This document shows, one piece after another, positions 36,301-45,354 of a DNA stretch of 64,000 nucleotides; the first letter of the stretch is position 1; each line of letters opens with the position of its first letter. Position numbers and translations under genes: made by a program. The notes under the pieces were generated by a model. It was not told the DNA's origin, ran no database searches, and saw only the letters and a list, made by a program, of their open reading frames with translations. The stretch spans positions 1,464,001 through 1,528,000 of the forward strand of contig NZ_LMEY01000001.1 of NCBI RefSeq assembly GCF_001426665.1, written 5' to 3'. Source of the stretch: Rhizobium sp. Root1334 (GTDB lineage: Bacteria; Pseudomonadota; Alphaproteobacteria; Rhizobiales; Rhizobiaceae).

Positions 36301-36961
36301 CTTCAGTGCACCGACATTGTCGCCGATTGGCGTTGTTGGAATTCAGCCTAATGCCTATGGAATAGGACTTGATGGCCGCGCCGATACGATTGCCTTGCGT
36401 TGGGACGCGGAATGGTCTGATCGATTTTTCACCGCAGTCGATTTTCAGCACCAGGATCTGCATAAGGTATCGATTGCCTTCCCGCAAACATCGCCACTTC
36501 CTTATATTCCGGGTTCAGCGTTGGGAACGGCCTTCCAAACAGACGAAGGCCGGATCGACAGAGCGAGCCTGACTGCGAACTTGGCCGTGGGCCATGGTTT
36601 TGGGCTATCGGGAACGATTGCCCGGACCAGTTCCGAGGATCAGGATCCAGCAAGCTTGACGTTCGGCGACTCCTTACCCTTCATACCCGAAACATCCGGG
36701 CAGGCGGCAATCACCTGGGTTAATCAGGCGAATATCAAGGTGATGCTTGCCGCGAACTACGTGGGGAAACGCGATACCGGGTTGAAAACAAAACTGGATG
36801 GCTATTGGACAATTGATGGCAACCTGACATGGGAGCCATTCGACAAACGGTTCGTCCTTGAGTTGGCCGCCTACAATCTGCTCGACGAAGAATTTGACGT
36901 GGCTCCACTGACACCGGGCTGGGGACGTTCGTTCAGAGGCTCGCTCAAAGTGCGCTTTTGA
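33317..36961 (+). CDS. FecR-domain, TPR and outer-membrane beta-barrel fusion protein
   Basis: A protein of about 1214 residues. After a signal peptide (MKYTPVGAALGVLCLAMPAQA) comes a FecR domain (GEEVRFVDISGWRYVDLQ, RTQVRLGRNTSLLV, GVVIDTPAAAAAIRGTDW, VVELSNAQGSVTVSQGEG). Roughly residues 210-560 are TPR-like repeats (AEAAYKKAIELDPLDPVSHA; EIDEALRVDPSFDIG). The last ~520 residues are alternating amphipathic strands with many aromatic ends, closing with a terminal Phe (SLKVRF), as in an outer-membrane barrel of TonB-receptor type. Translation overlaps the CHASE2 cyclase by one base. The barrel half is visibly more AT-rich than its neighbours. No TonB box or plug was recognised. Surface sensing or export are both possible. 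Confidence 0.8.
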   Translation: MKYTPVGAALGVLCLAMPAQADPLPRPSPAAGSVIARKSGEEVRFVDISGWRYVDLQQALLSGDVLRTNATGQLAVLFSDRTQVRLGRNTSLLVKRMGGTGDTGLELQSGTIWARAERGGQGVVIDTPAAAAAIRGTDWTMTVGADGKTSLIVLDGVVELSNAQGSVTVSQGEGAVAAIGQKPSKIVIAKPKDREQMLFNLSLRSAFQWMPATPLIVPQMRKERDRLEAEEAGARSAEDWLSLSEIYLSLEGKEKAKAALNQARAQGLRGSQIARANLIDALIAGSENRYRDAAALFEKARPGLDAKRSAIAAYGGYFARSLADPNHVEQPPRLTNSGYAGMAKAWTAGFREDIPAALEVIKESERNTPGDPTLPGARAQLGIMLADEKEVVDGFERALAIDPDDPTGLEARANYKLFIRSDRQGALDDLNRALRTAPGSSSIWNTIGLAQSDRDANREAEAAYKKAIELDPLDPVSHANLALLYLTEGRMAEAKHEIDEALRVDPSFDIGLIARGRYYLQRGEMDKAVQDLLAGSTANPGYSQGQLMLAAALYEKGDRIPAAQALDNAGRLDPHDPVIASVRTSMAIHEYDSDNAIRYAQEFLRLGRARGGDFISFSANQSAGSVLNDAFRLQGLDAWGQYYGDAVFDPFTGTSYLDQSVHGSVNPFANTYAYGGNATDYVQNGSSYSSFIQALMLDPHMLASSERTLMLVNSPFIETSLVGGFNTSGSDTDWLAEGQVQGYANAVFPVSFNINARWETTPFSGRFPGDLGYYDGSTEVKTANGYLTASPTPDDRIVFYANYLTDNFLQNTSLFSSTPAPITYLIDRDDESRTTGAGIGWSHTIEHRNIVNLALFYGDERADIGTTLGTDLGSLSSIDTSKQRTYIAAINHTLGYDDLTWRYGLEGGWADTYFRQEINGIPLYEPLEGRYDIGKAYVDVLHDISSSLRAEYALFGTYISGENVEVSRLEPRAGLAWTPIEGHWLRAAYMRESYDFSAPTLSPIGVVGIQPNAYGIGLDGRADTIALRWDAEWSDRFFTAVDFQHQDLHKVSIAFPQTSPLPYIPGSALGTAFQTDEGRIDRASLTANLAVGHGFGLSGTIARTSSEDQDPASLTFGDSLPFIPETSGQAAITWVNQANIKVMLAANYVGKRDTGLKTKLDGYWTIDGNLTWEPFDKRFVLELAAYNLLDEEFDVAPLTPGWGRSFRGSLKVRF

Positions 36962-38949
36962 TGACAAAAATGGCGAAAGAGCCCATAGCCGAGAACCGCT
37001 TCAACATCGGCACAGCAGCCCGCCGCAGCGGGCGCCGCCGCGCTGGCCTTGCCATACTTGCCGCTCTTGTCACAGTAATTCTCTCCCTCGCTTCGCTCAC
37101 GTCTCCCTTCTCGCTCATCGAACTGCGCAGCTTCGACTATCTATCCACGCTTGCCCCGCCGCCCCTTCCCGAAGACGGCCCCGTCATCGTTGCCATCGAC
37201 GAGCCCTCAATGACCGAGATCGGCAGCCAGTGGCCGTGGCCGCGTGCCTTGCATGCACGGTTGATCGAGGCACTGCGCGCCGCCGGTGCGAAGGCCATCG
37301 GCATCGACGTGATCTTTGCCGAGCCTTCGGCCACGCCGGAAAATGACGCGGCTCTTGCTGAGACGCTCGGTCCCGATGTCGTTCTGGCCGGTGATGAAAC
37401 GCTGATCGAGACGCCCCATGCCGACCAATTCGTGCGGACGGAGCCGTTGGCAGAGTTTGTTGCCCGCGGCGCTAAAACGGGCATCGCCTCGGTTCATCTG
37501 AGCGGTGACGGAACATTGCGGCAGGTGCCGGGCTATGCCGACGGTTTTGCCGCACAATTGGCCGAGGTTGCCGGCCGGCCAAAACAGCCAGTATCCGGAA
37601 CCGCCCTTCTCCAGACATTCGGCCCGGCACGAACCTATCCGACGGTGTCGTATTACCAGGCGCTCGATCCCGGCCAATTCCTGCCGGACGGTCTCTTGCG
37701 CGATCGCGTCGTCATTGTCGGCCTCAGTCTGCAGAATGCACCGACCCTCAAGGATGGCGGTGCCGACGCTCTTGCCACGCCATTCACCGTCCACACCGGC
37801 CATCTGGTCTCGGGCGCCGAAATACAGGCGACGATCTTCGACAATATGACGCATAGCCTGTTCATCACCAAACCGGGACAAGGAGCGGTCATTGCAGCGA
37901 TTGCGCTTGGAGCATTGCTGGCCTCGGGCGTGGTTTACCGGGCAACCGGATGGCAAACCATGGTGGTGAGCATGGCCGTGCTGATCCTGCTGATCGCCGC
38001 GAGCTACGCGCTGTTGCGGCTTGGCCATATCTTCGTCTCGCCGGTCGGCCCGGCACTGGCATACCTGTCCGTTGCCGTCAGCCAGACGGCGCTCGACTAC
38101 GCAGCCGAGCGGCGCAGCCGCCGCGATATCACCCGGGCCTTCTCGCGCTATCTGTCCCCAGCGCTGGTCGAGCGCCTTGCCGATGACCCGTCGCAATTGA
38201 AACTGGGCGGCGAACGCCGGACGCTGACCATCCTCTTTTGCGACGTGCGTGGCTTCACCACCATTTCCGAGGCGCTGAAGGACGACCCCGAACAGTTGAC
38301 GACGCTGATCAACCGGCTGCTGACACCGTTGTCCGACATTGTGCTCGAAAACGGCGGCACCATCGACAAGTATATCGGCGACTGCCTGATGGCCTTCTGG
38401 AACGCGCCGCTCGACGATCCCCACCATGCCAGCCATGCGGCTGGCGCGGCGCTGAAGATGCTCGGAGCGATCGAGCGCCTGAATGAAGACTTGCGGCGGG
38501 AGGCTGCGGACGCTGGTATCGAGGCACGGGTGCTGAAGATCGGTATCGGCATCAACACCGGTGACTGTGTCGTCGGCAATATGGGGTCGGCGCGCCGTTT
38601 CGACTATTCCGTGCTCGGGGATGCCGTCAATCTCGCCTCCCGTCTCGAAGGTGAATCGAAGAATTACGGCGTGCCGCTTTTGCTCGGCGAACTTACGGCA
38701 TCGCTCTGCGCCGCGGATTTCACCATCGCCGAACTCGACAGCATCACCGTCAAGGGCCGCACCACGCTATCGCCGATCTTCACCATACTTCCAGCGCTCA
38801 AGGCCGGGCCGCTTGAAACGCACCGGCAGTTGATCGCCGCCAAATATGCCGGCAGCTTGACCAGCAACGATCCGGCCTTCCCCGAACTCGAACATACGAT
38901 CCCCCACCTTGCCGGCTATTACCGCCTGCTCCGGTCAAGACTGACTTGA
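36961..38949 (+). CDS. CHASE2-domain adenylate/guanylate cyclase (class III)
   Basis: A 662-residue membrane cyclase. TM1 is LAILAALVTVILSLASLTS, followed by a periplasmic CHASE2 sensor domain (LRSFDYLSTLAPP, VIVAIDEPSMTEIGSQWPWPR, AIGIDVIFAEPS, VVIVGLSLQNAPTLKDG). Three TM segments come next (residues ~305-385), then a C-terminal class III cyclase. Metal Asp residues are in LFCDVRGFT and IGDCLMAFW, the Lys in TIDKYIGD and the Asp in DYSVLGDAVNLASRLEG favour ATP over GTP. The ATG at 36961 overlaps the preceding stop (TGATG), so it is coupled to the FecR fusion, which may be its periplasmic partner. Confidence 0.93.
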   Translation: MTKMAKEPIAENRFNIGTAARRSGRRRAGLAILAALVTVILSLASLTSPFSLIELRSFDYLSTLAPPPLPEDGPVIVAIDEPSMTEIGSQWPWPRALHARLIEALRAAGAKAIGIDVIFAEPSATPENDAALAETLGPDVVLAGDETLIETPHADQFVRTEPLAEFVARGAKTGIASVHLSGDGTLRQVPGYADGFAAQLAEVAGRPKQPVSGTALLQTFGPARTYPTVSYYQALDPGQFLPDGLLRDRVVIVGLSLQNAPTLKDGGADALATPFTVHTGHLVSGAEIQATIFDNMTHSLFITKPGQGAVIAAIALGALLASGVVYRATGWQTMVVSMAVLILLIAASYALLRLGHIFVSPVGPALAYLSVAVSQTALDYAAERRSRRDITRAFSRYLSPALVERLADDPSQLKLGGERRTLTILFCDVRGFTTISEALKDDPEQLTTLINRLLTPLSDIVLENGGTIDKYIGDCLMAFWNAPLDDPHHASHAAGAALKMLGAIERLNEDLRREAADAGIEARVLKIGIGINTGDCVVGNMGSARRFDYSVLGDAVNLASRLEGESKNYGVPLLLGELTASLCAADFTIAELDSITVKGRTTLSPIFTILPALKAGPLETHRQLIAAKYAGSLTSNDPAFPELEHTIPHLAGYYRLLRSRLT

Positions 38950-39272
38950 AGGTCAGGCGAGATTTCTGCTCTTCCTGGATCGGAAGCCAGTTCCGCCCAA
39001 AAATGGAAGTTCGTATCGACAGCCGCGCTCCGGTTTGAGGGTGCCCGTCCCTGCATCAAGTCACGCTTCCCCCTCCCGCAATTGATCGAAATTGTGGCAG
39101 GCACGGGAATCAGAATATTACTTTAATTTAACATGATCTTACTGAGATAGAGCAGTATATTCCAGATCGAAGCTATGTATTGCCGGCGGCCATCGCACCG
39201 CGACGCGACACTATAGGATAGCTTCCTATCGAGAGACGTTTCAGCAACGTCGTTATATCAGAGGTAACGCAA
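38950..39272. promoter_or_regulatory. Intergenic region and leader of secreted-protein gene
   Basis: The 323 bases hold no ORF. The middle (39110-39180) is AT-rich and a plausible promoter. Two small hairpins follow: ATAGGA/TCCTAT near 39214-39229 and GACGTT/AACGTC at 39235-39251. The second lies about ten bases before the Shine-Dalgarno of the gene at 39273, where it could affect translation. Confidence 0.4.
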
Positions 39273-39731
39273 ATGTTCTCTTTTGCAAAAACCGCAGCAA
39301 TCTCCGCGATTTTCATCACGACCTCCATGGGGGTCGCTTTCGCCGGCACCCACGGCGAACCCGGCCGCGACCATGATCACCATAACGGGTTCCACGACCG
39401 CTCGATGCTGGGCGACAACGACATCACGACCGACGTCACCCCGAGCCCAACCTATATTGTTCCGGCCTATGCGCCTGCTTATGTCCACCAGTCGCGGCTC
39501 AATACGATCCTTGCCGAACTCCGGGCCGACAACCGCACCATGAACGCAGACAGATCACGCGGCCTTCTGACAAGCGCTGAATATCAGCGCCTGAGAGCCG
39601 ACGATGCGTGGATACGCCACGAAGCCATGACCGTGGCTGATCATCACAACGGTGCGATACCGGCAGCTCGCTACGCTGCCCTGCAAAATCAGGCCGAGCA
39701 GCTTCACGCCAACATTCACCGAATGGCATGA
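39273..39731 (+). CDS. Small secreted His-rich protein of unknown function
   Basis: A 152-residue protein with a signal peptide (MFSFAKTAAISAIFITTSMG then VAFAG). A His/Asp-rich stretch follows (GRDHDHHNGFHDRS), which could bind metal, then a proline-rich linker and a helical C-terminal domain (LNTILAELRADNRTMNADRS, LLTSAEYQRLRADDAWIRHE). A GAGG Shine-Dalgarno lies upstream. I do not recognise a family. It is monocistronic, followed by a long hairpin. Confidence 0.75.
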   Translation: MFSFAKTAAISAIFITTSMGVAFAGTHGEPGRDHDHHNGFHDRSMLGDNDITTDVTPSPTYIVPAYAPAYVHQSRLNTILAELRADNRTMNADRSRGLLTSAEYQRLRADDAWIRHEAMTVADHHNGAIPAARYAALQNQAEQLHANIHRMA

Positions 39732-39736
39732 AGGCC

Positions 39737-39782
39737 TGCCAGCCCCGAGCATACAGCATCGCCTGCATGTTCGGGGCTGGCA
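39737..39782 (+). terminator. Long hairpin after the secreted-protein gene
   Basis: A perfect 12-bp inverted repeat TGCCAGCCCCGA/TCGGGGCTGGCA, starting six bases after the stop codon, with a structured 22-base loop. No T run follows, so it may be a Rho-aided terminator, an mRNA 3' stabiliser or a dispersed palindromic repeat. The rest of the gap to 39996 shows nothing else clear. Confidence 0.55.
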
Positions 39783-39996
39783 TGTATCCGGCATCGCAAA
39801 CCGGACGATCTCCGTGGTCCGTTCAAATGGGGAAGTTCAAACCTTAGCCCATTTCGCAAATCTGCCCAGCAACATGGATCACTCCCACTAAAGCCGCGAT
39901 GAAGAACTGCCCGAAGCGCCGTTGCGGCGCAAAGCCTGATGCAAGGCAACCTGTGATATTGATCCTATCTCGAAAGCGGAGGAGAGCCGGTCCGTC

Positions 39997-41613
39997 ATGC
40001 GCAAGGGAGACTGGATTGCGGGTCTGTCGGTCGCGGGATTGATGCTGCCCGAAGCTGTCGCCTATGCCGGGATAGCCGGTCTGCCGCCGCAGCGGGCGAT
40101 CTGTGCGGCGATTGCCGGCTGTCTTGCCTATGGACTTATTGGACGAAGCCGGTTTGCGATCGTCAGTCCCACCTCCTCCTCCGCCGCCATCCTGGCGGCA
40201 ACGCTGCTGACGATGCCGGGCTCCGCCGACGACAAAACGGTGCTTGCAACGATCCTGGTCGCTCTTGTCGGCATTCTCTTCCTGATCGCTTCGATTGTCC
40301 GGCTTGGAAATCTGGCAGGATTCATATCACGGCCCGTGCTGCGCGGTTTCGCGTTCGGGCTGGCGATCACGATTATCCTGCGTCAGATACCGGTTCTGAC
40401 CGGTGTACAGGTTAATACCTCAAATCTGCTGTATCTGGTCACCGGCCTGATTTCGTCGGTGCCGCAATGGCATATGCCAAGCGTTCTTGTCGGCGTGACC
40501 GCGCTTGCTGCGCTGATCGGGCTTCGCCGCGTTCCCATTCTACCCGGGGCGTTTCTGGTTCTCTGCGCTGGCATCGCCACTTCGGCCCTCTTCGATCTTT
40601 CCCGTCACGGCGTTGCCCTTGTCGGGACTATCCCGCTTCTGCCGGCTTGGCCCGATTTCTCATCTCATCAATGGACGGAAGTCATAGCACTTCTGCCCTT
40701 CGTCTTGCCGTTGGTACTCATCCTGTTTGCCGAATCCTGGGGCACTATCCGTTCGTTTTCGCTGCGCCACAATGAGACCGTCGAAGCAAACCGGGAGCTT
40801 GGCGCGCTTGGTCTCTCAAACCTCGCCAGTGCCATCGTCCAGGGCATGCCGGTCGGAGCCGGGTTCTCGGCCGGAGCGGCAAGCGAGGCTGCCGGCGCGC
40901 AAACCGGGGCGACCGCGGTCGTCGCGGCGCTCGGGCTGACGCTGCTGATTGCCTTTGCCGCCGCACCTGTCGCACTCCTGCCCCAGCCGGTCTTGGCAGC
41001 GGTGGTCATCGCTGCATTGACCCATGCACTCGATCCCATGCCGTTGTTGCGCCTGTGGCGGCTAAAACGCGACGGCTATATCGCACTGGGTGCTGCTCTC
41101 GGCGTGCTGGTGTTTGGTGTCCTCGACGGCATGCTGGTGGCAATCGCATTGTCGCTGGTAGCGCTGCTCAAGCGCCTTGCATCGCCCTATGTGGCACGTC
41201 TTGGACGGCTCGCCGGAGGCCACGACTTTGTCGATATCGCCCGCCATTCCGACGCATTCCCGGTTTCCGGGGTCACCGTCTGGCGGCCGGCGCAACCTTT
41301 GTTTTTCGCCAATGCGGATGCCATTTTGAACACGATCGTCAGCCGCGTTCGAGCGGACGGCCGCAGCAAGTGCGTTGTCGTCAGCCTCGAGGAAAGTTTT
41401 GATCTGGACAGCACCGCACTCGATGCGCTGCTGGAATTCGACACCGCATTGAGAGCCGCCAGCAAGCGGGTGCAATATGCCCGCGTGCATGACCAGGCCC
41501 GCGATCTGATCATGGCGGCAGCACCTGAGCTTGCAAGCCGCTGCAGCGTCAGCGTCGATGATGCTGTTTCAGCCGTTCTGACCCAAGCATCCAGCACCCG
41601 AGGTGCCCCATGA
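39997..41613 (+). CDS. SulP-family anion permease with STAS domain
   Basis: A 538-residue secondary transporter or exchanger for sulfate, bicarbonate or related anions. The N-terminal membrane domain shows the SulP sequence DWIAGLSVAGLMLPEAVAYAGIAGLPPQ and GRSRFAIVSPTSSSAAILA. About 11-14 TM segments follow, including LSNLASAIVQGMPVGAGFSAGAASEAAG. The C-terminal cytoplasmic STAS domain contains RPAQPLFFANADAILNTIVS and VVSLEESFDLDSTALDALLEF. It overlaps the next gene by four bases. The transported anion cannot be set from sequence. Confidence 0.9.
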   Translation: MRKGDWIAGLSVAGLMLPEAVAYAGIAGLPPQRAICAAIAGCLAYGLIGRSRFAIVSPTSSSAAILAATLLTMPGSADDKTVLATILVALVGILFLIASIVRLGNLAGFISRPVLRGFAFGLAITIILRQIPVLTGVQVNTSNLLYLVTGLISSVPQWHMPSVLVGVTALAALIGLRRVPILPGAFLVLCAGIATSALFDLSRHGVALVGTIPLLPAWPDFSSHQWTEVIALLPFVLPLVLILFAESWGTIRSFSLRHNETVEANRELGALGLSNLASAIVQGMPVGAGFSAGAASEAAGAQTGATAVVAALGLTLLIAFAAAPVALLPQPVLAAVVIAALTHALDPMPLLRLWRLKRDGYIALGAALGVLVFGVLDGMLVAIALSLVALLKRLASPYVARLGRLAGGHDFVDIARHSDAFPVSGVTVWRPAQPLFFANADAILNTIVSRVRADGRSKCVVVSLEESFDLDSTALDALLEFDTALRAASKRVQYARVHDQARDLIMAAAPELASRCSVSVDDAVSAVLTQASSTRGAP

Positions 41614-42227
41614 CACAAACCTACGAACCCCACCTTCAACCCGTGGCGATAGCAAGCCTGCGGCCAACGCAAATGACGGTCGGCTTTCGCGAAGTCGCCG
41701 AAAAACGGCTGGAATGGCGCGAGATTGCCGGGCATGACGGCGCCGATTTTCTCGGCCGCCATATGGTTCCCGTCGTCATTGGCTGGAAGAAGCGTAGCTA
41801 TCTGATCGATCATCATCATCTCGTCAGGGCATTGCAGGAAGAAGGCGTAGCGCATGTCCTGACCAGCGTCGTTGCCGATCTCAGCGATCTCGCGAAACCG
41901 GAATTCTGGTCGGTGATGGATCACTATCGCTGGAGTTACCCCTTCGACGCGGCAGGCGAGCGGCAACCGCATAACAGCCTGCCCAAATCAATCGGCGGGC
42001 TGACCGACGATCCCTACCGGTCGCTGGCTGGCGCAGTTCGCCGCGCCGGCGGTTATGCCAAGGACAATACGCCGTTCAGCGAGTTCATGTGGGCGGATTT
42101 CCTCAGAAGCCGCATCGATGTGAAACTGCTGCACCGGGATTTCAAAGACGCCGAAATTGCGGCTCTCAGGCTCGCGCGGACCAAGTCCGCAAAGCATCTG
42201 CCCGGTTGGTGCGGCCCAAGCGACTGA
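41610..42227 (+). CDS. ParBc_2 (ParB-like) domain protein
   Basis: A 205-residue protein of the putative ParB-like nuclease group. Its N-terminal part has the pattern IASLRPTQMTVGFREVAEKR, then VIGWKKRSYLIDHHHLVRALQEEG. The rest is DHYRWSYPFDAAGE and FMWADFLRSRIDVK. It has no helix-turn-helix and is not a chromosome partitioning ParB. The ATG overlaps the SulP stop (ATGA), so the pair is co-translated. What links the two functions is unknown. Confidence 0.82.
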   Translation: MTQTYEPHLQPVAIASLRPTQMTVGFREVAEKRLEWREIAGHDGADFLGRHMVPVVIGWKKRSYLIDHHHLVRALQEEGVAHVLTSVVADLSDLAKPEFWSVMDHYRWSYPFDAAGERQPHNSLPKSIGGLTDDPYRSLAGAVRRAGGYAKDNTPFSEFMWADFLRSRIDVKLLHRDFKDAEIAALRLARTKSAKHLPGWCGPSD

Positions 42228-42267
42228 TCTGCCGACCGCAAACCGATAGCGGCCAGTCTCCGAGCGA

Positions 42268-45200
42268 TTACTCCGCGGCAACAATGGCGCCCTTGCGTGA
42301 CCAGAGCGACCGGACGACGGCGGACACCCGTTCGATCTCGGCGAAGATGACCGGCGTGATGAACAGCGTCAGTACCTGACTGACCAGCAACCCGCCGACA
42401 ACCGCCACCCCGAGAGGTTGGCGCAGCTCCGAGCTGGCGCCGGTTCCGACGGCGATCGGCAGTGCGCCGAGAAGGGCGCAAAACGTCGTCATCATGATCG
42501 GCCGGAAACGCCGGACGGCCGCCAGATGAATGGCCTCGTGCGGTTCATGATGCTGGTCGCGCTGCAATGTCAGCGCCACATCGATCATCATGATGGCGTT
42601 CTTCTTGACGATACCGATCAGCATCAGCAGGCCGACTAGCGCAATGATCGACAGATCGAATCCGAAAATCCTCAATGTCAGCAGCGCCCCGAATGCTGCC
42701 GACGGCAGGCCGGAGAGAATGGTCAGCGGGTGCAGGAAGCTCTCGTAAAAGACGCCGAGCACCACGTAGATGATCAGCACCGCTGCGCCAATCAACAGCC
42801 CGGTATTGCCGCTTGCCTGCTCGAAAATCTGGGCGGCACCGGCATAGTTTGTCGTGACCGTTGCAGGAAGTTTGATCTGCTGCTTGAGCGCATCGACGCG
42901 CGCGGTCGCAGTCCCGAGCGATACGCCCTTCGGCAGATTGAAAGACAGGGTGACGGCCGTCAGCTGTCCCGTCTGATTGACGGTGACCGGCCCTGCTTCT
43001 CGCGTTACCCGCGCGAAGCTCGACAGCGGCACCAGCGTTCCCGACGAAGATGCAATCCGGATTGCCGATAGCGACTGCTCGTTCCAGTCCAGCGACTGAT
43101 CATATTCGATAATCACGTCATAGCTGTTGCCGGTGGTCTGGATCTGCGTGACGACGTAACTGCCGAAGGCTGCCTCCAGCGTCGTGCGCAACGCCTGCGA
43201 GGAGATTCCGAGACTGTTTGCCCGATCGTTATCGACGGTGACATGCGCCTGAAGCGCGTTGTTCTGCAGATCGGTGGCAACATCGACAAAATGGGCAGGG
43301 TCTGCCCGCATCGCATCGCCCAGCGTCTGCGACCATTGCCGTGCCGCGGCAGCATCAATCGATTGCAGAACGACCTGGTAGAGGCTCTGGGTGCTGCGCC
43401 CGCCAAAGCGCAGGCTCTGCTGGGGCGTGATGAAGGTTTTCAATCCGGCAATCTCTGACAGCGAATGCCGCAGGGCCTGCAGGGTCGTATCAAGCGGCGG
43501 ACGCGTATCGCGCGGTTTCAGCTGAACGAGAAGAGAACCGGCATTGAGTGCCGATCCACCTGGCCCGGAACCAAGGGTCGAGGTCACGTGTGCGACGGAC
43601 GGGTCGCTGGAGACAATGGCGGCCGCACGGGCCTGCAACACGCTCATCGCCTGATAGGATATGTCCTGCCGCGCCTGAGTCGAGATTGTCAGGATGCCAA
43701 TATCCTCTGAGGGGAAGAAGCTTCGCGGCAGGCTGGCGAACATCCATCCGGACGCGACAAACGTGGCAGCGAAGACCAGCATGACGATTGCTCGATGGTT
43801 CAGGCACCAGCCGACGGCCCGGCCGTAGGCGGCGGTCACTCTGTCGAACAGACCCTGACGCTTCGGCTCCTGCATATCCCGGTGCGGCAACCGGGCCGCA
43901 AGCATCGGGGTGACGGTCAGCGATACGGTGGCCGAGGACAGGATCGCCAATGTGACGACGACCCCGAACTCGTTGAGCACGCGCCCGACGATGCCGCCCA
44001 TCAACAGGATGGGCAGGAAGACGGCGACCAGCGAAATCGACATCGAAATGATGGTGCCGGTGACTTCGCGGCTGCCCTCGATGGCCGCCTCAAGCGGCGC
44101 CATGCCCTCCTCCACCTTGCGAACGATATTTTCCAGCATGACGATGGCATCATCGACCACAAGACCGACCGAGAGGGTCAGGCCGAGAAGCGAAATATTG
44201 TCGATGGAAAAACCGAGCGCATACATCGCGGCCAGTGTCGCCACCAGCGACAAAGGCACGGCGAGCGCCGGGATAAGTGTTGCCGAAACGCGCCTGAGGA
44301 ACAGGTAAATGACCAGAACCACGAGCCCAATGGTGATCATCAGCGTCGTCTCGACATCGGCCACCGCCGCACGGATCGAGACTGAGGCGTCGTTGACGAT
44401 GTTGATGTGCATGTTGGCAGGAAGGTTGGCCTGCAGGTTCGGCACCTTGGCCAGAATGGAATCGACCACTACCACGGTGTTGGCACCGGGCTGGCGCTGC
44501 ACGGCAAGCGCGATGGCCGGCTTGCCGTCAAGCCAGCTACCCTGATTGACGATCTGTACGCTGTCGACGACATCCGCGACATCATCCAGCCGGACGATGC
44601 GGCCGCCGGGCTGGGCGATGATCAGTGTTTTGAACGCCTCGGCATCGCTGCGCTGGGTCGCGACATCCACCGTCAGTGCCTGCGATTTGTTTTGCAAGGT
44701 GCCGACAGGGGATTGATCGTTGGCGACAGCAACCGTCGCCGCCAGCCCATCCAGCGAAAGGCCGCGGCTTTCCAGCTTGTTCGGATCGACCTCGATCCGT
44801 ACCGCATAGGCCTTCGCGCCAAACACCTGCGCCTGCGCCACGCCGGAAATGGTCGAGAGCGCCGGGGAAATGATGTTTTCTGCGACGTCGTCCATTTTCG
44901 TCAGCGAGGCACCATCTCCGGTCAAGGCCAGGATCAAAACCGGCGCATCGGCAGGATTGGCCTTGCGATAGCTGGGCGGCGCCGTGAGGTTGTCCGGCAA
45001 TTGCCGTTGGGCTCTGGCAATCGCTGCCTGCACATCGGCCGCAGCGGCATCGATATCGCGAGAGAGATTGAACTGGATGGTGATCTGACTGTTGCCGAGC
45101 GACGAACTGGCACTGATCGTATCGATCCCGGCGATGGTCTCGAACTGCTTGATCAGCGGCGTAGCGACGGAACTGGCCATCGTATCCGGCGAAGCGCCGG

Positions 45201-45354
45201 CGAGCTGTGCCGTGACATTGATGGTCGGGAAATCAGCCTGTGGCAGGGCGGCGACAGGCAGGTTGGTGTAGGCGGAAGCCCCTGCGAGCAGAACACCAAC
45301 GATCAGGAGGATGGTCGCGACGGGACGCCGGATGAAGATTTCGGAGATCTTCAT
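42268..45354 (-). CDS. RND efflux permease, MdtB/MdtC-like
   Basis: A 1028-residue HAE1 permease. It starts with MKISEIFIRRPVATILLIVG and has porter-domain text ATPLIKQFETIAGIDTISASSS. The TM4 proton relay is GLVVDDAIVMLENIVRKVEEG. The second half includes VYVVLGVFYESFLHPLTILSGLPSAAFGA, written here as IIYVVLGVFYESFLHP, and LIGIVKKNAIMMIDVAL. It overlaps its adaptor gene by four bases. The sequence leans to the MdtBC branch rather than to the AcrB-like pump at 3609. Only one permease gene is present, so it is presumably a homotrimer. Confidence 0.94.
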   Translation of the reverse strand: MKISEIFIRRPVATILLIVGVLLAGASAYTNLPVAALPQADFPTINVTAQLAGASPDTMASSVATPLIKQFETIAGIDTISASSSLGNSQITIQFNLSRDIDAAAADVQAAIARAQRQLPDNLTAPPSYRKANPADAPVLILALTGDGASLTKMDDVAENIISPALSTISGVAQAQVFGAKAYAVRIEVDPNKLESRGLSLDGLAATVAVANDQSPVGTLQNKSQALTVDVATQRSDAEAFKTLIIAQPGGRIVRLDDVADVVDSVQIVNQGSWLDGKPAIALAVQRQPGANTVVVVDSILAKVPNLQANLPANMHINIVNDASVSIRAAVADVETTLMITIGLVVLVIYLFLRRVSATLIPALAVPLSLVATLAAMYALGFSIDNISLLGLTLSVGLVVDDAIVMLENIVRKVEEGMAPLEAAIEGSREVTGTIISMSISLVAVFLPILLMGGIVGRVLNEFGVVVTLAILSSATVSLTVTPMLAARLPHRDMQEPKRQGLFDRVTAAYGRAVGWCLNHRAIVMLVFAATFVASGWMFASLPRSFFPSEDIGILTISTQARQDISYQAMSVLQARAAAIVSSDPSVAHVTSTLGSGPGGSALNAGSLLVQLKPRDTRPPLDTTLQALRHSLSEIAGLKTFITPQQSLRFGGRSTQSLYQVVLQSIDAAAARQWSQTLGDAMRADPAHFVDVATDLQNNALQAHVTVDNDRANSLGISSQALRTTLEAAFGSYVVTQIQTTGNSYDVIIEYDQSLDWNEQSLSAIRIASSSGTLVPLSSFARVTREAGPVTVNQTGQLTAVTLSFNLPKGVSLGTATARVDALKQQIKLPATVTTNYAGAAQIFEQASGNTGLLIGAAVLIIYVVLGVFYESFLHPLTILSGLPSAAFGALLTLRIFGFDLSIIALVGLLMLIGIVKKNAIMMIDVALTLQRDQHHEPHEAIHLAAVRRFRPIMMTTFCALLGALPIAVGTGASSELRQPLGVAVVGGLLVSQVLTLFITPVIFAEIERVSAVVRSLWSRKGAIVAAE

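Noticed and set aside
41610..42227. Chromosome or plasmid partitioning ParB with a nearby origin
   Set aside because: No helix-turn-helix, no parA partner and no parS-like palindromes; it is a ParBc_2-type protein tied to a SulP permease.
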